A DNA stretch of 64,000 nucleotides. Origin: Opeltia flavorubescens. Its lineage: Eukaryota > Ascomycota > Lecanoromycetes > Teloschistales > Teloschistaceae. The notes below the pieces were generated by a model. The model did no database searches, had not been told where the DNA came from, and was given only the letters and a program-made list of their open reading frames with translations. Within the stretch, counting starts at the first letter, position 1. Each line of letters starts with the position of its first letter. Shown here one piece after another: positions 24,714 to 35,336 of this stretch. A program made the position numbers and the translations under genes. The stretch spans positions 806,563 to 870,562 of the forward strand of contig KE546982.1 of the NCBI GenBank assembly GCA_000442125.1, given 5' to 3'.

Positions 24714-24921
24714 CTAGCCTCCGTCTATCAAGTGCTTGATCAGCAAGACCGTAAAGCTCAATGGATGGAAGTGGGAACGCACGGGCTGCGCAATGATTTT
24801 TACCGGACACTGCCCAATTATTACAACCCTGCGTTTGACATTTCTTAGCCACCCCAGCATTGACATTGGAACCACCCGGATTGATGTTGGGACCGCTCGG
24901 TTTAGCATCGATACCGCTCAT
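24714..24921 (-). CDS. One-finger zinc microprotein (CxxHGG type), two exons, 49 aa
   Basis: Exon 1 is 24921-24783 and exon 2 is 24724-24714. The predicted 58-bp intron has a GTGCGT donor, a CTGAT branch and a TAG acceptor about a dozen bases on. Splicing in phase 1 joins the last C to AC and produces HCAAHGG followed by a stop. The result is C-x4-C-x10-C-x2-H-G-G (KKCQTQGCNNWAVSGKNHCA, then AHGG). This is the pattern of the WRKY19-like zinc finger, usually found in tandem arrays; here there is one. The N-terminus is Gly/Asn/Pro-rich. That the splice creates the missing His is the main support. The stop directly after HGG could be a mutated codon and the gene a truncated relic. Confidence 0.45.
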
Positions 24922-25079
24922 CCTGATTCTTTATACTTGGGTTGATGAAATGTGGTCGAATGTGATTCAATCGTTGAATTATAAAGTACTGAAGTTCGGG
25001 TGCATTTAATTGCGTTGCGGCCTTGAAAGCTGGGGTGATGTAGTGGATGTTGGCCTTGTCGTACAAAGGGTGGAAAAAC

Positions 25080-25570
25080 GCTAGATTTATTTAAAAAATC
25101 TAGTATTATATAATAACTAATAGTATATATATACAGAAATTAATGATATTATATTTTATATAGATTATTTTTAGTTACAACTATTTAGTATATAATAAAT
25201 ATAGGTTGATATTATATATTAAAGGTAAAAAAATATTTATTTATAGAATCAATAATTAAATAAATATAGACGCTAGATAACGTTAAATTTTACTAGATAA
25301 ATCTAGTCCAAAGGTTTTTTTCGGGTTATAATAACTATTTAGCTCTATTTATCCTATTAGTTTTCTATTTATACGGTATAACCGCAATAATATATTTTAA
25401 ATATAAAAGGCGGAAATAACTTTTATAGAAAAATTAATTAGAAGTTTATATTTAGAAAAATTTTTAATATATAAATAAAAGTAAATAAATAAGTAGTTAA
25501 TTTCTAATGAAATAATAAATATATATAATTAAAAAAATAGATAACCGGATATAGCCGACTTTAATCAAAC
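25080..25570. repeat. Small AT-rich island, possible RIP-mutated solo LTR or short element
   Basis: About 490 bp of AT-rich sequence with sharp edges inside normal-composition DNA. Related motifs near its ends (GCTAGATTTATTTAAAAAATC and, inverted-looking, TTTACTAGATAAATCTAG) suggest an inserted element. It has no ORF and no match that I can see to the LTRs at 9361 and 18240. Confidence 0.4.
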
Positions 25571-26021
25571 TTTAAAAATAGTCTGTCGTAGGTAGTAAAA
25601 TGCTTGGTTGCCTAGTGGGGTACGCCAAGCTTTTATTCCACTGGCTTCGCCAAGCCATAATGATCGTCATGTAACCGTCCGGTGCAAAAACTGGCGCCTG
25701 GTTGTCTTCACTGCGTCGATAGGTATATTTAAGCTCTCAATGCATGTAAGATACTCTACGACGAATCTGTCCATCAATGGTTGATTAAGACTAGCCTCCT
25801 CTCTCGCCGACCATATCCCGGTTGGTCCAAGTCCGATGAGACCTATAATTCTGAGACGAGAACACAAGAGTGCACGCGGCAGATTTGTTCTTCGAACAGG
25901 GTTCTTCTTACCACACCTGATGGTGACTGCGCATCATACTGCATTCTCAATTCACACTGTTACTCTCTAGAGCTGGTGATTACACCATTTTATCTATCAT
26001 TTACCCATCTCACACTTTACG

Positions 26022-26606
26022 ATGGGTTCTCCCAACAACATCGATAAGGCCATTATTAGCCTAGAAAATCTGCAGAAGCTCGATATGGCGACAAGCTCTG
26101 TTAGCATAAGCGATCACTCCACCCCACATTTGGATAAGGCTCGTATCTATCGTTATCTCAAGAGTGAAGGATGCACAAATGCTGAGCCTTCAGATCATGA
26201 CGGTGATGCGGAAGACAAGCCGGTCACTCAGCGGGTCCGCCGCACATGTCACATGTGCAATACACTTTTCCCGGGCAAGACGAATGTATGCGCCAATTGC
26301 GGACGGCCGCTCTTATACCCAGAAACACCTCGAAGAGACAAAGTAACCCCGAACAGCTGGAAGAAGAGGGTACACCATCTGTTACGATGCTTTCCTGGAT
26401 TCAGTTATCATAATAGAATGTCAACTCTTCTCTAGGACGCCGGACAGGCTTTCAATCTTCCGAGTACACCGAGCGCATCAAAGGCCAATGCCAAAAGGCT
26501 CCACTACCACGAGGAAGGCTCGAATGAAGTTGTTCGACGCGAATTCGGAGCTTGGAAACGGAGGTCTCCCGCCTGTTATCCGAGAATATTGCATGGTTGG
26601 CATTAG
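26022..26606 (+). CDS. Zinc-ribbon protein, two exons, 172 aa, possibly truncated
   Basis: Exon 1 is 26022-26369 and exon 2 is 26436-26606. The 66-bp intron has a GTACAC donor and a strong pyrimidine-TCTCTAG acceptor, in phase 0. The protein carries one zinc ribbon, RRTCHMCNTLFPGKTNVC followed by ANCGRP (C-x2-C-x10-C-x2-C). Many fungal proteins of unknown role carry a similar CHxCxxxF...CxxCGH unit. Exon 2 is basic and ends at TAG 26604. Beyond that stop the same frame keeps reading as protein (26607-26780) broken by TAG/TGA codons, so the original product was probably longer. Start ATG 26022 follows an AT- and CT-rich leader. Confidence 0.5.
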
Positions 26607-27330
26607 CTCGGTCAGCCAAATACTAAATCGACTGATTGGGGGCCCCATCCCTAGTGAACGATGATCCGTCGCAGTCATGCCGCTCAAGAGCTCAGAGGTT
26701 TACTACAGCTACAGAAAGAGATCTAGTCCGAGGAGCTCGCCCAAGAACCTACCATATGTCTGAGGATACCTGGGGAGCTGATGGTCGATTGCCGCCGATC
26801 GACGAGGGCAAGTATTATCCGAGAAGAATTTTCAAGTTTTCGAGCCTCTGGGATCGAGTGCTGAACTATGGAGATTGATATATCCACAGGATTTTCGCTA
26901 TGAATAGTTTATCTTGCATTCACGCCATTTCTCGTCCAGCACGGACAGTATTGGCCCGTTCAGGGAGAATTTGGAGACCAAGTTGACGGAGCTAGGGGGC
27001 TCGGTCCAGGAGCTTGGGAGTTTACAGGGGCTCGGTTAGGGGGAGCTGAAGCAGCAGCGTACCTTAAGGTTATCAAGAGACATTTTTATGTCGCAGAGAT
27101 ACTTGAAGAGTTAGGAGACTCAACGGAGCGTAAAGAACTGCGGTACCGATAGACAGAGCTCACCCAAGAGATCACCAGAGAAATCGGAAGGATACTCTTA
27201 CTATGTCCAACTGTACACTGTTTTCGAGAAGAGTCCTCCCGCGGATCCGTACGCATTCGCACAATGGAATTTCGAGCCCAAACTTCACGATATACGCGCC
27301 CAGCTATCGAATGTAAGGATGAACGATAGA
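26607..27330 (+). pseudogene. Degraded 3' part of the zinc-ribbon gene or a separate relic
   Basis: Directly after 26606 the frame continues with TAG, TAG, TGA and TAG stops through RRSHAAQELRGLLQLQKEI and SEELAQEPTICLRIPGEL. Another frame holds SEDTWGADGRLPPIDEGKYY at 26759-26818, which has a paralogue at 32928-32996. A third reads from about 26840 to 27320, including ENLETKLTELGGSVQELGSL (heptad-like) and DPYAFAQWNFEPKLHDIRAQ before a GTAAGG donor-like site. The mixture of frames means frameshifts or unseen introns. Stops are mainly TAG. Function unknown; coiled coil plausible. Confidence 0.45.
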
Positions 27331-27629
27331 TAAAGTCAAGCTTGACGATCGATAGATGAGGCTACCGAAGGAGATCGTGTTCGATATATTATGTATATAG
27401 GCCCAAGAATTCTTGTCAAGGATGGCACCTGAAAGCTTAGACCTTGGACTCCCNTATCGATCTAATCCTACGTCAATTTCCCCACAGGTCTTGACATGCC
27501 AATGGGCTACAAAGTGATTAAGGTAAATTATCTAATTTACCATGCGTAATCTCCTAGCTCGTGTTAGCGATTCTGCGCTCACTTTCGTTGTGGGATTAGA
27601 AAGTCAGCGTCATAATATATATGTATATA

Positions 27630-28140
27630 TCATGGGCTTTTCGTCCACCTCTTCCTCCACGGTTTTTCACAGCAGTGGACCTTGCCATTACGATCAGCGG
27701 TGAAAATAGCATCGCTAACCTTGATATTAAACCATATGTCTTCATATTTACTAATACCCTTCTCATCCCATATTTCACGGACTTCTGCGTTGAAGGCATG
27801 CAGCTGCGCTCGACGAGCGGGAATTGTGTCGACCCTCCGGGACCAAATCAGTATCGCCAGACCGAAAAGCGATGGTCATGGTTATGGTCGCACGCGGGCC
27901 GACTGATACATTTCCAGAGTAGGAGTATATTGTGGGGCTACTTCCACCAACCGTTGTCCCATTATTCGGAGCCTCCGGTATATTGGTATTACCATGATTC
28001 TACAATAATTACTCATGCGAACAGTGTGTGCACCGACTATGGAATCGATCCGGAGGGTAACATCAAACACCAGATAGACCTGGGAACCCATGCATTAATT
28101 GACTTAATTCTACCAGCGTCAATCCCACCAACCTAGACGT
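27630..28140 (-). pseudogene. Degraded coding remnant, minus strand
   Basis: A minus frame from about 27840 to 27631 reads cleanly (ARRAQLHAFNAEVREIWDEK, then YEDIWFNIKVSDAIFTADRN). Upstream of a G-run near 27838 the reading passes to the next frame (GSSPTIYSYSGNVSVGPRAT, 27960-27850), as a single-base frameshift would produce. A plus-strand frame over the same bases (171 codons, 27621-28136) is open too and cannot be excluded. It may be the downstream part of the gene at 28186-29824. Not recognised. Confidence 0.35.
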
Positions 28141-28185
28141 GTGCCCGCTTCATAGGTCCTACCGACAGATATCACCTTGGTCTAT

Positions 28186-29824
28186 TCAACGCCCGAAAAG
28201 ATAGGAGATGATGTCCATGGTGATCGTAATATATGTTGAAACATTGTACCCGATATTGAATTCATGGATGAAGTCATCACTGCTCGCGTTGGGAGCTGAC
28301 GATCCTTGAGCTTCGGTCAATGTCAGTACGCTCCTTAATCGTCTTCGTAGAGGACTTGCTTGCTCTTAACTAACCTTGTAGTCCGTCTGTGGTAGGCAAA
28401 GTATTGCCGTTTGTTGCGCCGTCGTGACATGGAGTATACTCGGAGCGATCGCGTTCTAGCTCGTTGCCTGAAGATTGGTCATGCTGCGGTGGCTGGGGCG
28501 AGGACCGTTGATCCTGATGAGGGTTTTGGTTTGAGAGGAAGCCGAAAGGAATCGACGTGCAGGTATCACTACCTGTTATAGATATGGCTTGTTCTCGATT
28601 AGGTAGGAGATCGTCGTGGAATTCCAGCTGCAATGTATTGCCTGCCGTTTGTAACCGCCGCTTTGGCTCTCTTGATGGTTCACCCGAAAAGGGACGTTTG
28701 AGATTTTTGTGGCTATGCCGGCGTCCGAATCCGCTTTATGGTCCATTTTTTGAACCGTCTCACACCATACTATTGCGCTATCAAGACTTACAGTCGTATT
28801 TGAATTGCCATCCACTAGTCCAGCCCTCGAGACCAAGCTCCTTGAGACGGTCATTGCGATCACAAGCGCGTACGATAGCTTTGTATTCTTGAGGATTGAA
28901 TTGCTTGTCTTTCAGATCAGGAAGGCACATAATCGCGAGTGTTGAATACCGGGGCCCCAGCTCCTGTTCAGAATCTAGTGAAACTTTTCCTGAACGCAAA
29001 TACCGGTCTAATTTATTTTTCCACTCAGGTCTCCCTCTAATGCCCAGGTACACGCGGCGTAAAGATCGCTGCGCAAGCCTACAGCGTAATAACCCAAAAT
29101 CATACTGCCAATATTTCTTTCTTCTCTTACAGGGGAACCCAGCATCCCGAATCAAATATTTTGATTAATGTTCTCCCGGTTGTCCGTCAAATCTGTTGTA
29201 TCGGGTTGGTATTGATAGATGAATTGCCGAATACAATAATGGTCTCTTTCAAGCCTGGAGATGAACCACTCTACTCTTCGCAGCTGATCTGTGGTCAAAG
29301 GAGCATGAGATTCAGCCGGAGGAGTTGGCTGGGGAAGTGGTTCGTCCTCGGTAAGCTTTCGCAGTATTGCTGGAAATCTATTCCGATAGGGTTCAAGGTC
29401 CTCGTAGGATACACGAGACAGGATGTCGAGGGCGAAAGATATCCGATCGACGACGGTACGGCAATCCGGGTCTATTAGAGAGGTTGAGGATGCTAAAATA
29501 TCATTGTTCCGTTCCGTAGATGGTGCTCCTCTACTAACTCGTGCCTGATAAAAGCTGACTAAAATCTAGGCGATCCATCGATTGGTTCAGCATCGAGCTC
29601 GGAATCATTTCGACCAAGCTGCCTCAGGATAAGGAGGTGGCCGCTGGGAGGGTAAAAGCCGAGCGTTTATAAGAAATCCCTCCCGTCACTCCTGAACATC
29701 ATTGGTCGCCAGCTTACCGTGCAGGTTGCACTCGCGTGAACTCCTCCAGGTTGGACGCGAGGTTTGTTTGCCTACCCTGTCTATTTACCTTGCATATCAA
29801 ATCATGACCAGTAAGTCTTCCCAT
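28186..29824 (-). pseudogene. Multi-exon gene of unknown function with probable frameshift
   Basis: Likely start ATG 29824. Exon 1 is 29824-29718 (GTAAGC donor), a short exon 2 is 29643-29615 and a long exon 3 starts at 29558. It reads RISFALDILSRVSYEDLEPY and QLRRVEWFISRLERD. At about 29163 a T-run seems to have lost one base, after which the adjacent frame continues (PEWKNKLDRYLRSGKVSLDS, QFNPQEYKAIVRACDRNDRL) to a GTAAGT donor at 28791. A Pro/Gln-rich stretch follows (SNQNPHQDQRSSPQPPQHDQ), then a GTTAGT...CTGAC...AAG intron (28374-28311) and FIHEFNIGYNVSTYITITM to 28186. Donor 28791 needs either a 150-bp intron or another one-base shift. No family recognised. One lost base could also be a sequencing error. 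Confidence 0.45.
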
Positions 29825-30157
29825 TATTTCATCGATGAAACACACACAGACCCCTGGCAAAGTCCGCTTTCACATGCGTATCTGGTCGGGCACTTTCAGG
29901 TCCAATCAAAGACTTCATCGTACCGGGCTAAACTTATCTTTAAAGCTGTGCGCTGTCTTTACACGGCAGGTATGACGGCTGGCAACACGTTATACCAGTG
30001 GGCCGAAGTATTAACCGGGCATCGCAATTTTCACTCTTGAATTCTGATTCGTGGCGGCACTTAAAGGCATTCGATCCAACCACTGTGCCCAGCGTGCTAA
30101 TGTCGGCCTTGACACGATTTTGCGATAGACCCAGTACATATTGGCTGACTAAATAGC

Positions 30158-30433
30158 CTATAAGACACAAGGGAAAAATGGTCGCCGCAGTATCTTGAGG
30201 ATCAACTCGTTTTTAACAGTGGACGTTCGAAGATCGTGACAGCAATGCTTGCAATGATTTGCAGACCCCACTTCTTTTGGTTGGCAACAGTTGCAGTAAA
30301 CATAAGCCATGCTGGATAGATCGACCACATGGGGCAAAAGTAGAATTTCTGTCGTGATGCCGTCGCTCAAGCCCGCTGGCTCTGCCGATTTTCCTCCCCT
30401 TTTGCTCGTCTTGGGCCCAGCCCTTTCTCGCAC
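30158..30433 (-). pseudogene. Second zinc-ribbon fragment, minus strand
   Basis: Minus frame with ATG at 30310 and an open stretch upstream to 30433. It includes MAYVYCNCCQPKEVGSANHC followed by KHCCHDL, a C-x2-C...C-x2-C-x-H ribbon resembling the one at 26022-26606 in layout. The preceding residues are basic (KTSKRGGKS). It ends after ILRRPFFPCVL; an adjacent frame (30170-29940) with CRHESEFKSENCDARLILR may be a second exon. Complete gene structure unknown. Confidence 0.35.
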
Positions 30434-30788
30434 AGAAAGCTCGTCTCCCTTTCGCGACTATGACCGCGGGTTAATTCGTCGTTCGCGGCTGGGGGTATGT
30501 GGGTCGCCCATTAGACTCCCCTTTCCGATTTCACCCAGTTGACACGGTGCTGATGGCCCCGGTCCTTTGAGCTCGCACTATTTATGTCTTGTGCGTTCGC
30601 CTTGGTGAGAGTACTCAATGGCCTCGTAGCATCAATATCGAGGTATAATCAGTTGTGCCTTGTAATTCCTTGACCAAGGTTGAAGAACGATACATGCCAA
30701 GGATTTGATCGACGGTAATCCAGACTGAACTATAGAACTTGTGAGGGACACAACACTCTTCATCTTGACTAAGCCGTAGGCAATGTGC

Positions 30789-31091
30789 TCAACGAAGAGC
30801 AAAGCGCCGATCATGTGCAAGGGAAGACGACGACAAAGTCAACACCTTGTTTTGTGCTTTCTCTGATTGATTGGCTTCAGTTTCCATGAGTCCCTGTCCA
30901 GGACCCTGCCGTCAATCTCGAGGGGGTGCTTTGGCTCCGATCTGTGATGTAAATCTTTCTTCTTGTGTCTCAGCGCAGTCAATTTCTTCAAGGTTGATGA
31001 AAGTGCTGGCCAAGCCCCCGCGGAGTTGTTTGATCCGGGATTTTAACATGTATCGAGCTTGGTCGAGTGTCTGTATTTCCCGGCGGAAGTA
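30789..31091 (-). pseudogene. Charged coding remnant with one internal TGA
   Basis: Minus frame reading YFRREIQTLDQARYMLKSRI, then GLASTFINLEEIDCAETQEE, APPRD, TGA (30914-30912), and onward in the same frame through METEANQSEKAQNKVLTLSS to a second TGA at 30791. Reading through in one frame suggests a point mutation, for instance CGA to TGA. The first part is likely helical. No family recognised. Confidence 0.4.
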
Positions 31092-31614
31092 GCTTAGTGC
31101 CTAGGCAGGCTTTTGTACACAGAGTAGCTAGCGAAAGACCAGGCACAATCCGATGAGGTTTAGAATTCTTGAGGCTGTACTTCTGCAATATGATCACAAC
31201 GTGAATTCAGTCTATTCTTCTCTTGCCCATGAGTCGCATCTGTTATCCCTGCACTGATCAGACTAGGATAACCACCGAGTGCTTTTACTTCATGGTGACT
31301 CGTGTCCAGAAGTTTTGGAAGCTCATGAAAGCATCCACGATTCTGGGACGATTCTGGGCGGAAAATTCCATGCCGATGGCTAGCCTGCCAAACAGATATC
31401 TGCAACCCAGTCGCTGCGCTTCTCATGTTCGTAAGATCTAGTCATTGCTCGATCCTCGCGTCTCGTTCACCAAATACTTTTTGCGTTCGAACGACTGAGT
31501 GTTACCCGATCACTGCTCCAAGAACGATACGGGTGGTCTAGAGATACGGAAACGAAGACCCAGGACTCGGTAGATCGACAACTCCATGCGCCCTGATGGC
31601 CTCTAACATGAAGG

Positions 31615-32043
31615 CTAACACGACTGTGTTCTTCTAGCGAGTATTGTTGGTCTTTTGGTGCGATCTCTGGCCGCGTCTGTCGAGGGTAATCCCAAATCCT
31701 TTGTATGATCCAAGTACATTCTTTCCACGATTTCTTGTCTATGCTTTTGACATTTGCATCCTAGGAGCGTCAAATTGTCGCCCATGTAACCATCGCTGTC
31801 GTCTTGGGCAGAAAATTGCGAGCCGTCCTTTCCTCGGGGGATCACCCCTGACCGGCAAAGGTGCAATTCGGGACAGAGTCATCTTTGAAGTTGAGACCCT
31901 TCACCCCCTGCTCCAAAATTATCTTTTGAGATGGCCTCAATGTAAGGTGACAGAACGTGTACCGCTTCCGTTGCGAATCGTTTTCGTTCTCTGTCTAGCT
32001 TAAGGACGAATATTGTATGGGCGTTGGAGCTAATTGGGTTCTT
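31615..32043 (-). pseudogene. Coding remnant with one internal TGA
   Basis: A single minus frame from 32043 to the TAG at 31615 has one stop, TGA 31881-31879. It reads FVLKLDRERKRFATEAVHVL, SPYIEAISKDNFGAG, then after the TGA, GDNLTLLGCKCQKHRQEIVE and YLDHTKDLGLPSTDAARD. Above 32043 a TAG separates it from further readable sequence in the same frame (SSYAKLADPLGQAFLQPHIA). This fits a larger gene with C-to-T stops. Function unknown. Confidence 0.45.
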
Positions 32044-32540
32044 CTAGTCCTGCTCAGAATTGGATTTTGGAGAGCATGTTCGAGAGAAGATATCATTATG
32101 CGGCCAGCATTTTCAGCCATTCGTTGGCGTTGGCGCGATATGAGGCTGCAAAAAAGCCTGACCGAGAGGGTCGGCGAGCTTTGCATAGGAAGATTGGTCT
32201 GTCCAGAGAATAGCACCAGGACTACTACAATGGTAGTCGCTAGCTAGGGTTGAGTTGCTGGCACCTAGAGTTTTGTGATCGACGACTGAGAGTAACTCCG
32301 TCGACGGCTTGGGACTAGCCTATACCTTCAGAGTCCAGAATCTTGCTTCCTCAGCGAAGGTGAATTACCAGATCTATCTGCACAGACAGTAGACAAGTCT
32401 GGTCGCTATGTTGGAAGGATCTGGTCAAGGTGGATCCCTAGCTCGAGGTGTTTGGCGCGTGACGTCATCGGTTCTGCCTTCTCAGTATTCCGATCTTCAA
32501 TGTCTTATTCTCTAGCCATCCTCTACACGTAAATGGGTAG

Positions 32541-32870
32541 GTGTATTCTTTGCTATTTAGATTGCCTATAAATTTACGATACCGTGGAAGGTCGAATAAA
32601 CCACATGACCAAGACCTTGAGACTGTACCCACGGCCATGGTTGTGTCGAATGGAAGACCTACATACGAAGAAGCTGACCCAGAGGTAAGGGAGCACTTCC
32701 ATCTGCTCTACCATACATTTTATTTCACGCTGACAACTTCCATGATTTCACCTCTAGTACTAGCCCTCAACTATGGTGTCGCCAAAGCATGCTACCTTTG
32801 AAGGCACTTGCCCCGCCGATCTTCCCGGCGTTCTCACATTTCAGGAATGAGGCTGGTGGCTTGGATTAAG
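32541..32870 (+). pseudogene. Plus-strand relic with a canonical intron
   Basis: An exon reading SNGRPTYEEADPE ends at a GTAAGG donor (32685). A 73-bp intron with GCTGAC branch and CACCTCTAG acceptor ends at 32757. Downstream, phase 0 gives a TAG in the second codon and then TMVSPKHATFEGTCPADLPG before a TGA. The intron is among the best formed in the window, so this was a real gene once. It runs toward the relic at 32880-33450. Confidence 0.45.
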
Positions 32871-32879
32871 CGAATGTAT

Positions 32880-33450
32880 CGGCTGAAAAGGTCTTGAGAA
32901 AGCTGGAAGAACGCTCTGGCTATCTTCGAAGTTACGCGGGGAGTCGATGGTCGTTCACGGCCGATCGTCAAGGGCAAGCACTATCCGAGAAGAACCCGTG
33001 AGTAGGCTAAATCCATCGTTCTAGGATTGAGTACTAAAGTATCCCAGTGCTTACGAGATACTTGAGCTTGCATCCAATGTTAGCGATGCTGCAGATTCCC
33101 CAGACCTTGGTCCGCCTCCTGTTGCTCCTTCCGAAGCAGGAGATCCACATCGACTCCACCCAGCAAATATCCCTAAGAAAAGCGACGCCCGAATTAGCAG
33201 GAGAGAACGACCTAGTACATCTCGTCAATCTCGAGACCCCTCGAAAGAAGAGACCAGATTGCGGTTTAGTGGAAACTACCACCGCTGTGCGAATCTGCGA
33301 AAGGCTCAGCAGGAAGAATTCAATCACAAATTATGGCCGGAACAGCCCCTGGAATCTGGAGCAAAGCGCGAAGTCAGCGCAAGGGAAACCTGGGGCCTCG
33401 GTCAACACGGAAAGAGACGTCGCTACAACCCCAGAAGCATGATCGCATAG
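32880..33450 (+). pseudogene. Partial paralogue of the 26.7-kb relic plus a Pro/Arg-rich tail
   Basis: Positions 32928-32996 encode VTRGVDGRSRPIVKGKHYP, matching the 26762-26830 segment at 14 of 23 residues. From 33031 to the TAG at 33448 one frame is open for 140 codons, including PKKSDARISRRERPSTSRQS, ETRLRFSGNYHRCANLRKAQ and GLGQHGKRRRYNPRS. A TGA at 33028 precedes it, where the 26.8-kb copy has a CGA-containing sequence, consistent with C-to-T change. Product basic and probably disordered. Other overlapping open frames are less protein-like. Confidence 0.45.
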
Positions 33451-35330
33451 GCTCGAATCAACGGGTGATAGATAAGGGAGAAGTCCGGCAAACGGCATCT
33501 TACAACGCTACTAGAATGAAAGATCAAAGTCAGGGAAGGCCAAAGTCACACACTCACTTGCGGCGGGCAGGACACCGATCCGTCTCATGGGTGGCTGCTC
33601 GGCCAGCAAAGGGACCTAAGCCGGTTGTGCTCTTCCCACAGTACCAGCACCAATCGATGCGTTTCGGCACTCAAGAAACAAAATGGGACCTAACGCGGGA
33701 CTTGCAGTCCTGTTGAGCATACGAGATCAGATAATCCGCAAGATCACGATGAGGAGCGAGACACTTCGGTACACGCGTTGACAAGGTTAACTCACTTGGG
33801 TTGACAAATCACACTCTAGAGTATGGATCATGTACTACCAGTCAAAAATATCTGATGTCAATCATTGGTCGAAGAGGTACAACGCACGATAGATTAAAGC
33901 CATACTATGCAGGCTTGTGCACGGCCACGGAGGCAACTCGACGCCAATGTCACTGTCAATGATTCCGCATACTATTTTGCCCTTCGGATTGACGCGAAGC
34001 CCGTTTGGGCAGCTCCTTTCATTTTCGAAAGGGATGGCTATAGCCATGGCCAGGTAATCATCTCCCTGTACGACTACCAAGATATGTATCCAATACCATA
34101 AAATCTAGCCCCACGGCTGCATACCCCTCAGTCCGTATGGCAATATGTTTACCATGATGATTTCAACCCTATCAAGCGGAGCAATACTTCCTGCCACACC
34201 TCTCTGATTTAGCGAGCGGCCAATGGCAATCTTTATGCACCTCGAGCGTAATCTTATCTAATCGTCTTTTCTGATCTTCTTTCTTGATCTTACATGCCCC
34301 TAGAAACCGATCGGAGACACTCTACAGAGACTGTCTTTCAGCATTTGGGTGTTTTTACTGGTCGGTATGTGCTACTCAAGTTTTTCTTCCCCAATATCGA
34401 GCTGCTGAGGAAAGAGACTGACGGGACTTGCCAAGAATTGTATTGTTAGACCTCACGGAGACGGCGCTCTTTATATCGCCCCTCATGTCGATCACCAGAA
34501 ATGCCGTATGAGTGTACTCTTGGGACCCTTCTCGTGAAAAGTCCCCGGATCTACCCCCTGCGCCTCCACCGTCTCCAACTTATGGCGAACCACATCCGCG
34601 ATATTTGGTGCAAAAGAAGTGAAGGATCCCGGGTTCGGTTCTGAAGGCGGAGGTACCAGTTAGGTTTTATCCGAAGAGAGAATCCTACTGTCGGATGCAC
34701 TTCATCAAAGAAACTACTTGATGAGGATGGGAACGATGGCGGATGATTAGGACATTGCACCCGCTTAAAAACCCGAGCGTAGCTCCCTGAAAATGAGATT
34801 AAATTTTCCTTGCGAATTGCAGCGTATGTAGGTACGATCAGATGGCTATTCTTCACTACCATGCGCAGCCGGCGATACAGGGAATACATTTTCCACGTTC
34901 TACTGGCTCGCACGAGCATAATCAATGCTCGACCTAGTGCTGCCGTCTCCTCTGCAGGCAATAAGCCAACGAAGGATGGGATTGCTACAAGACTTTAGTC
35001 GTTCTACGGCAGATGCACATATCCGGTAATTGGAGAGCTCAGACTCCCTCGGTTACGGAGCTTGATAGTGACTTCCTCCACGGTCGTGTTCCGAGTGGAC
35101 GTGCATTGAGGTACATGCATAGGCTTTTCCGCTCAAGAAGGCCACTCGCATTCGGATGCACATGCTATCTCAACACAGGAAATTCGTGACTCGGAACAAG
35201 TCAGGCGATCCATGCGACCATGTTTGCCATACAGATCCGGGAAAATGATTGCCGTGTGCGACACATGCGCAATAGGCGTACTTCGAGATCAGCCAATGGA
35301 GGCTTGCGAGACACTCAGTCGCCTATCATT
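33451..35330. other. No resolved gene; overlapping open stretches on both strands
   Basis: Competing open frames at 33907-34101 (plus), 34080-33862 (minus), 34961-34551 (minus, includes SYARVFKRVQCPNHPPSFPS) and 34810-34998 (plus). Each is open on both strands, so strand cannot be chosen by eye. Probably decayed coding sequence as in the surrounding region. Confidence 0.3.
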
Positions 35331-35336
35331 ATGCTT

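Noticed and set aside
27621-28136. 171-codon plus-strand open frame
   Set aside because: The minus strand gives cleaner protein-like text in the first half and continues the minus gene upstream; kept only as an alternative.
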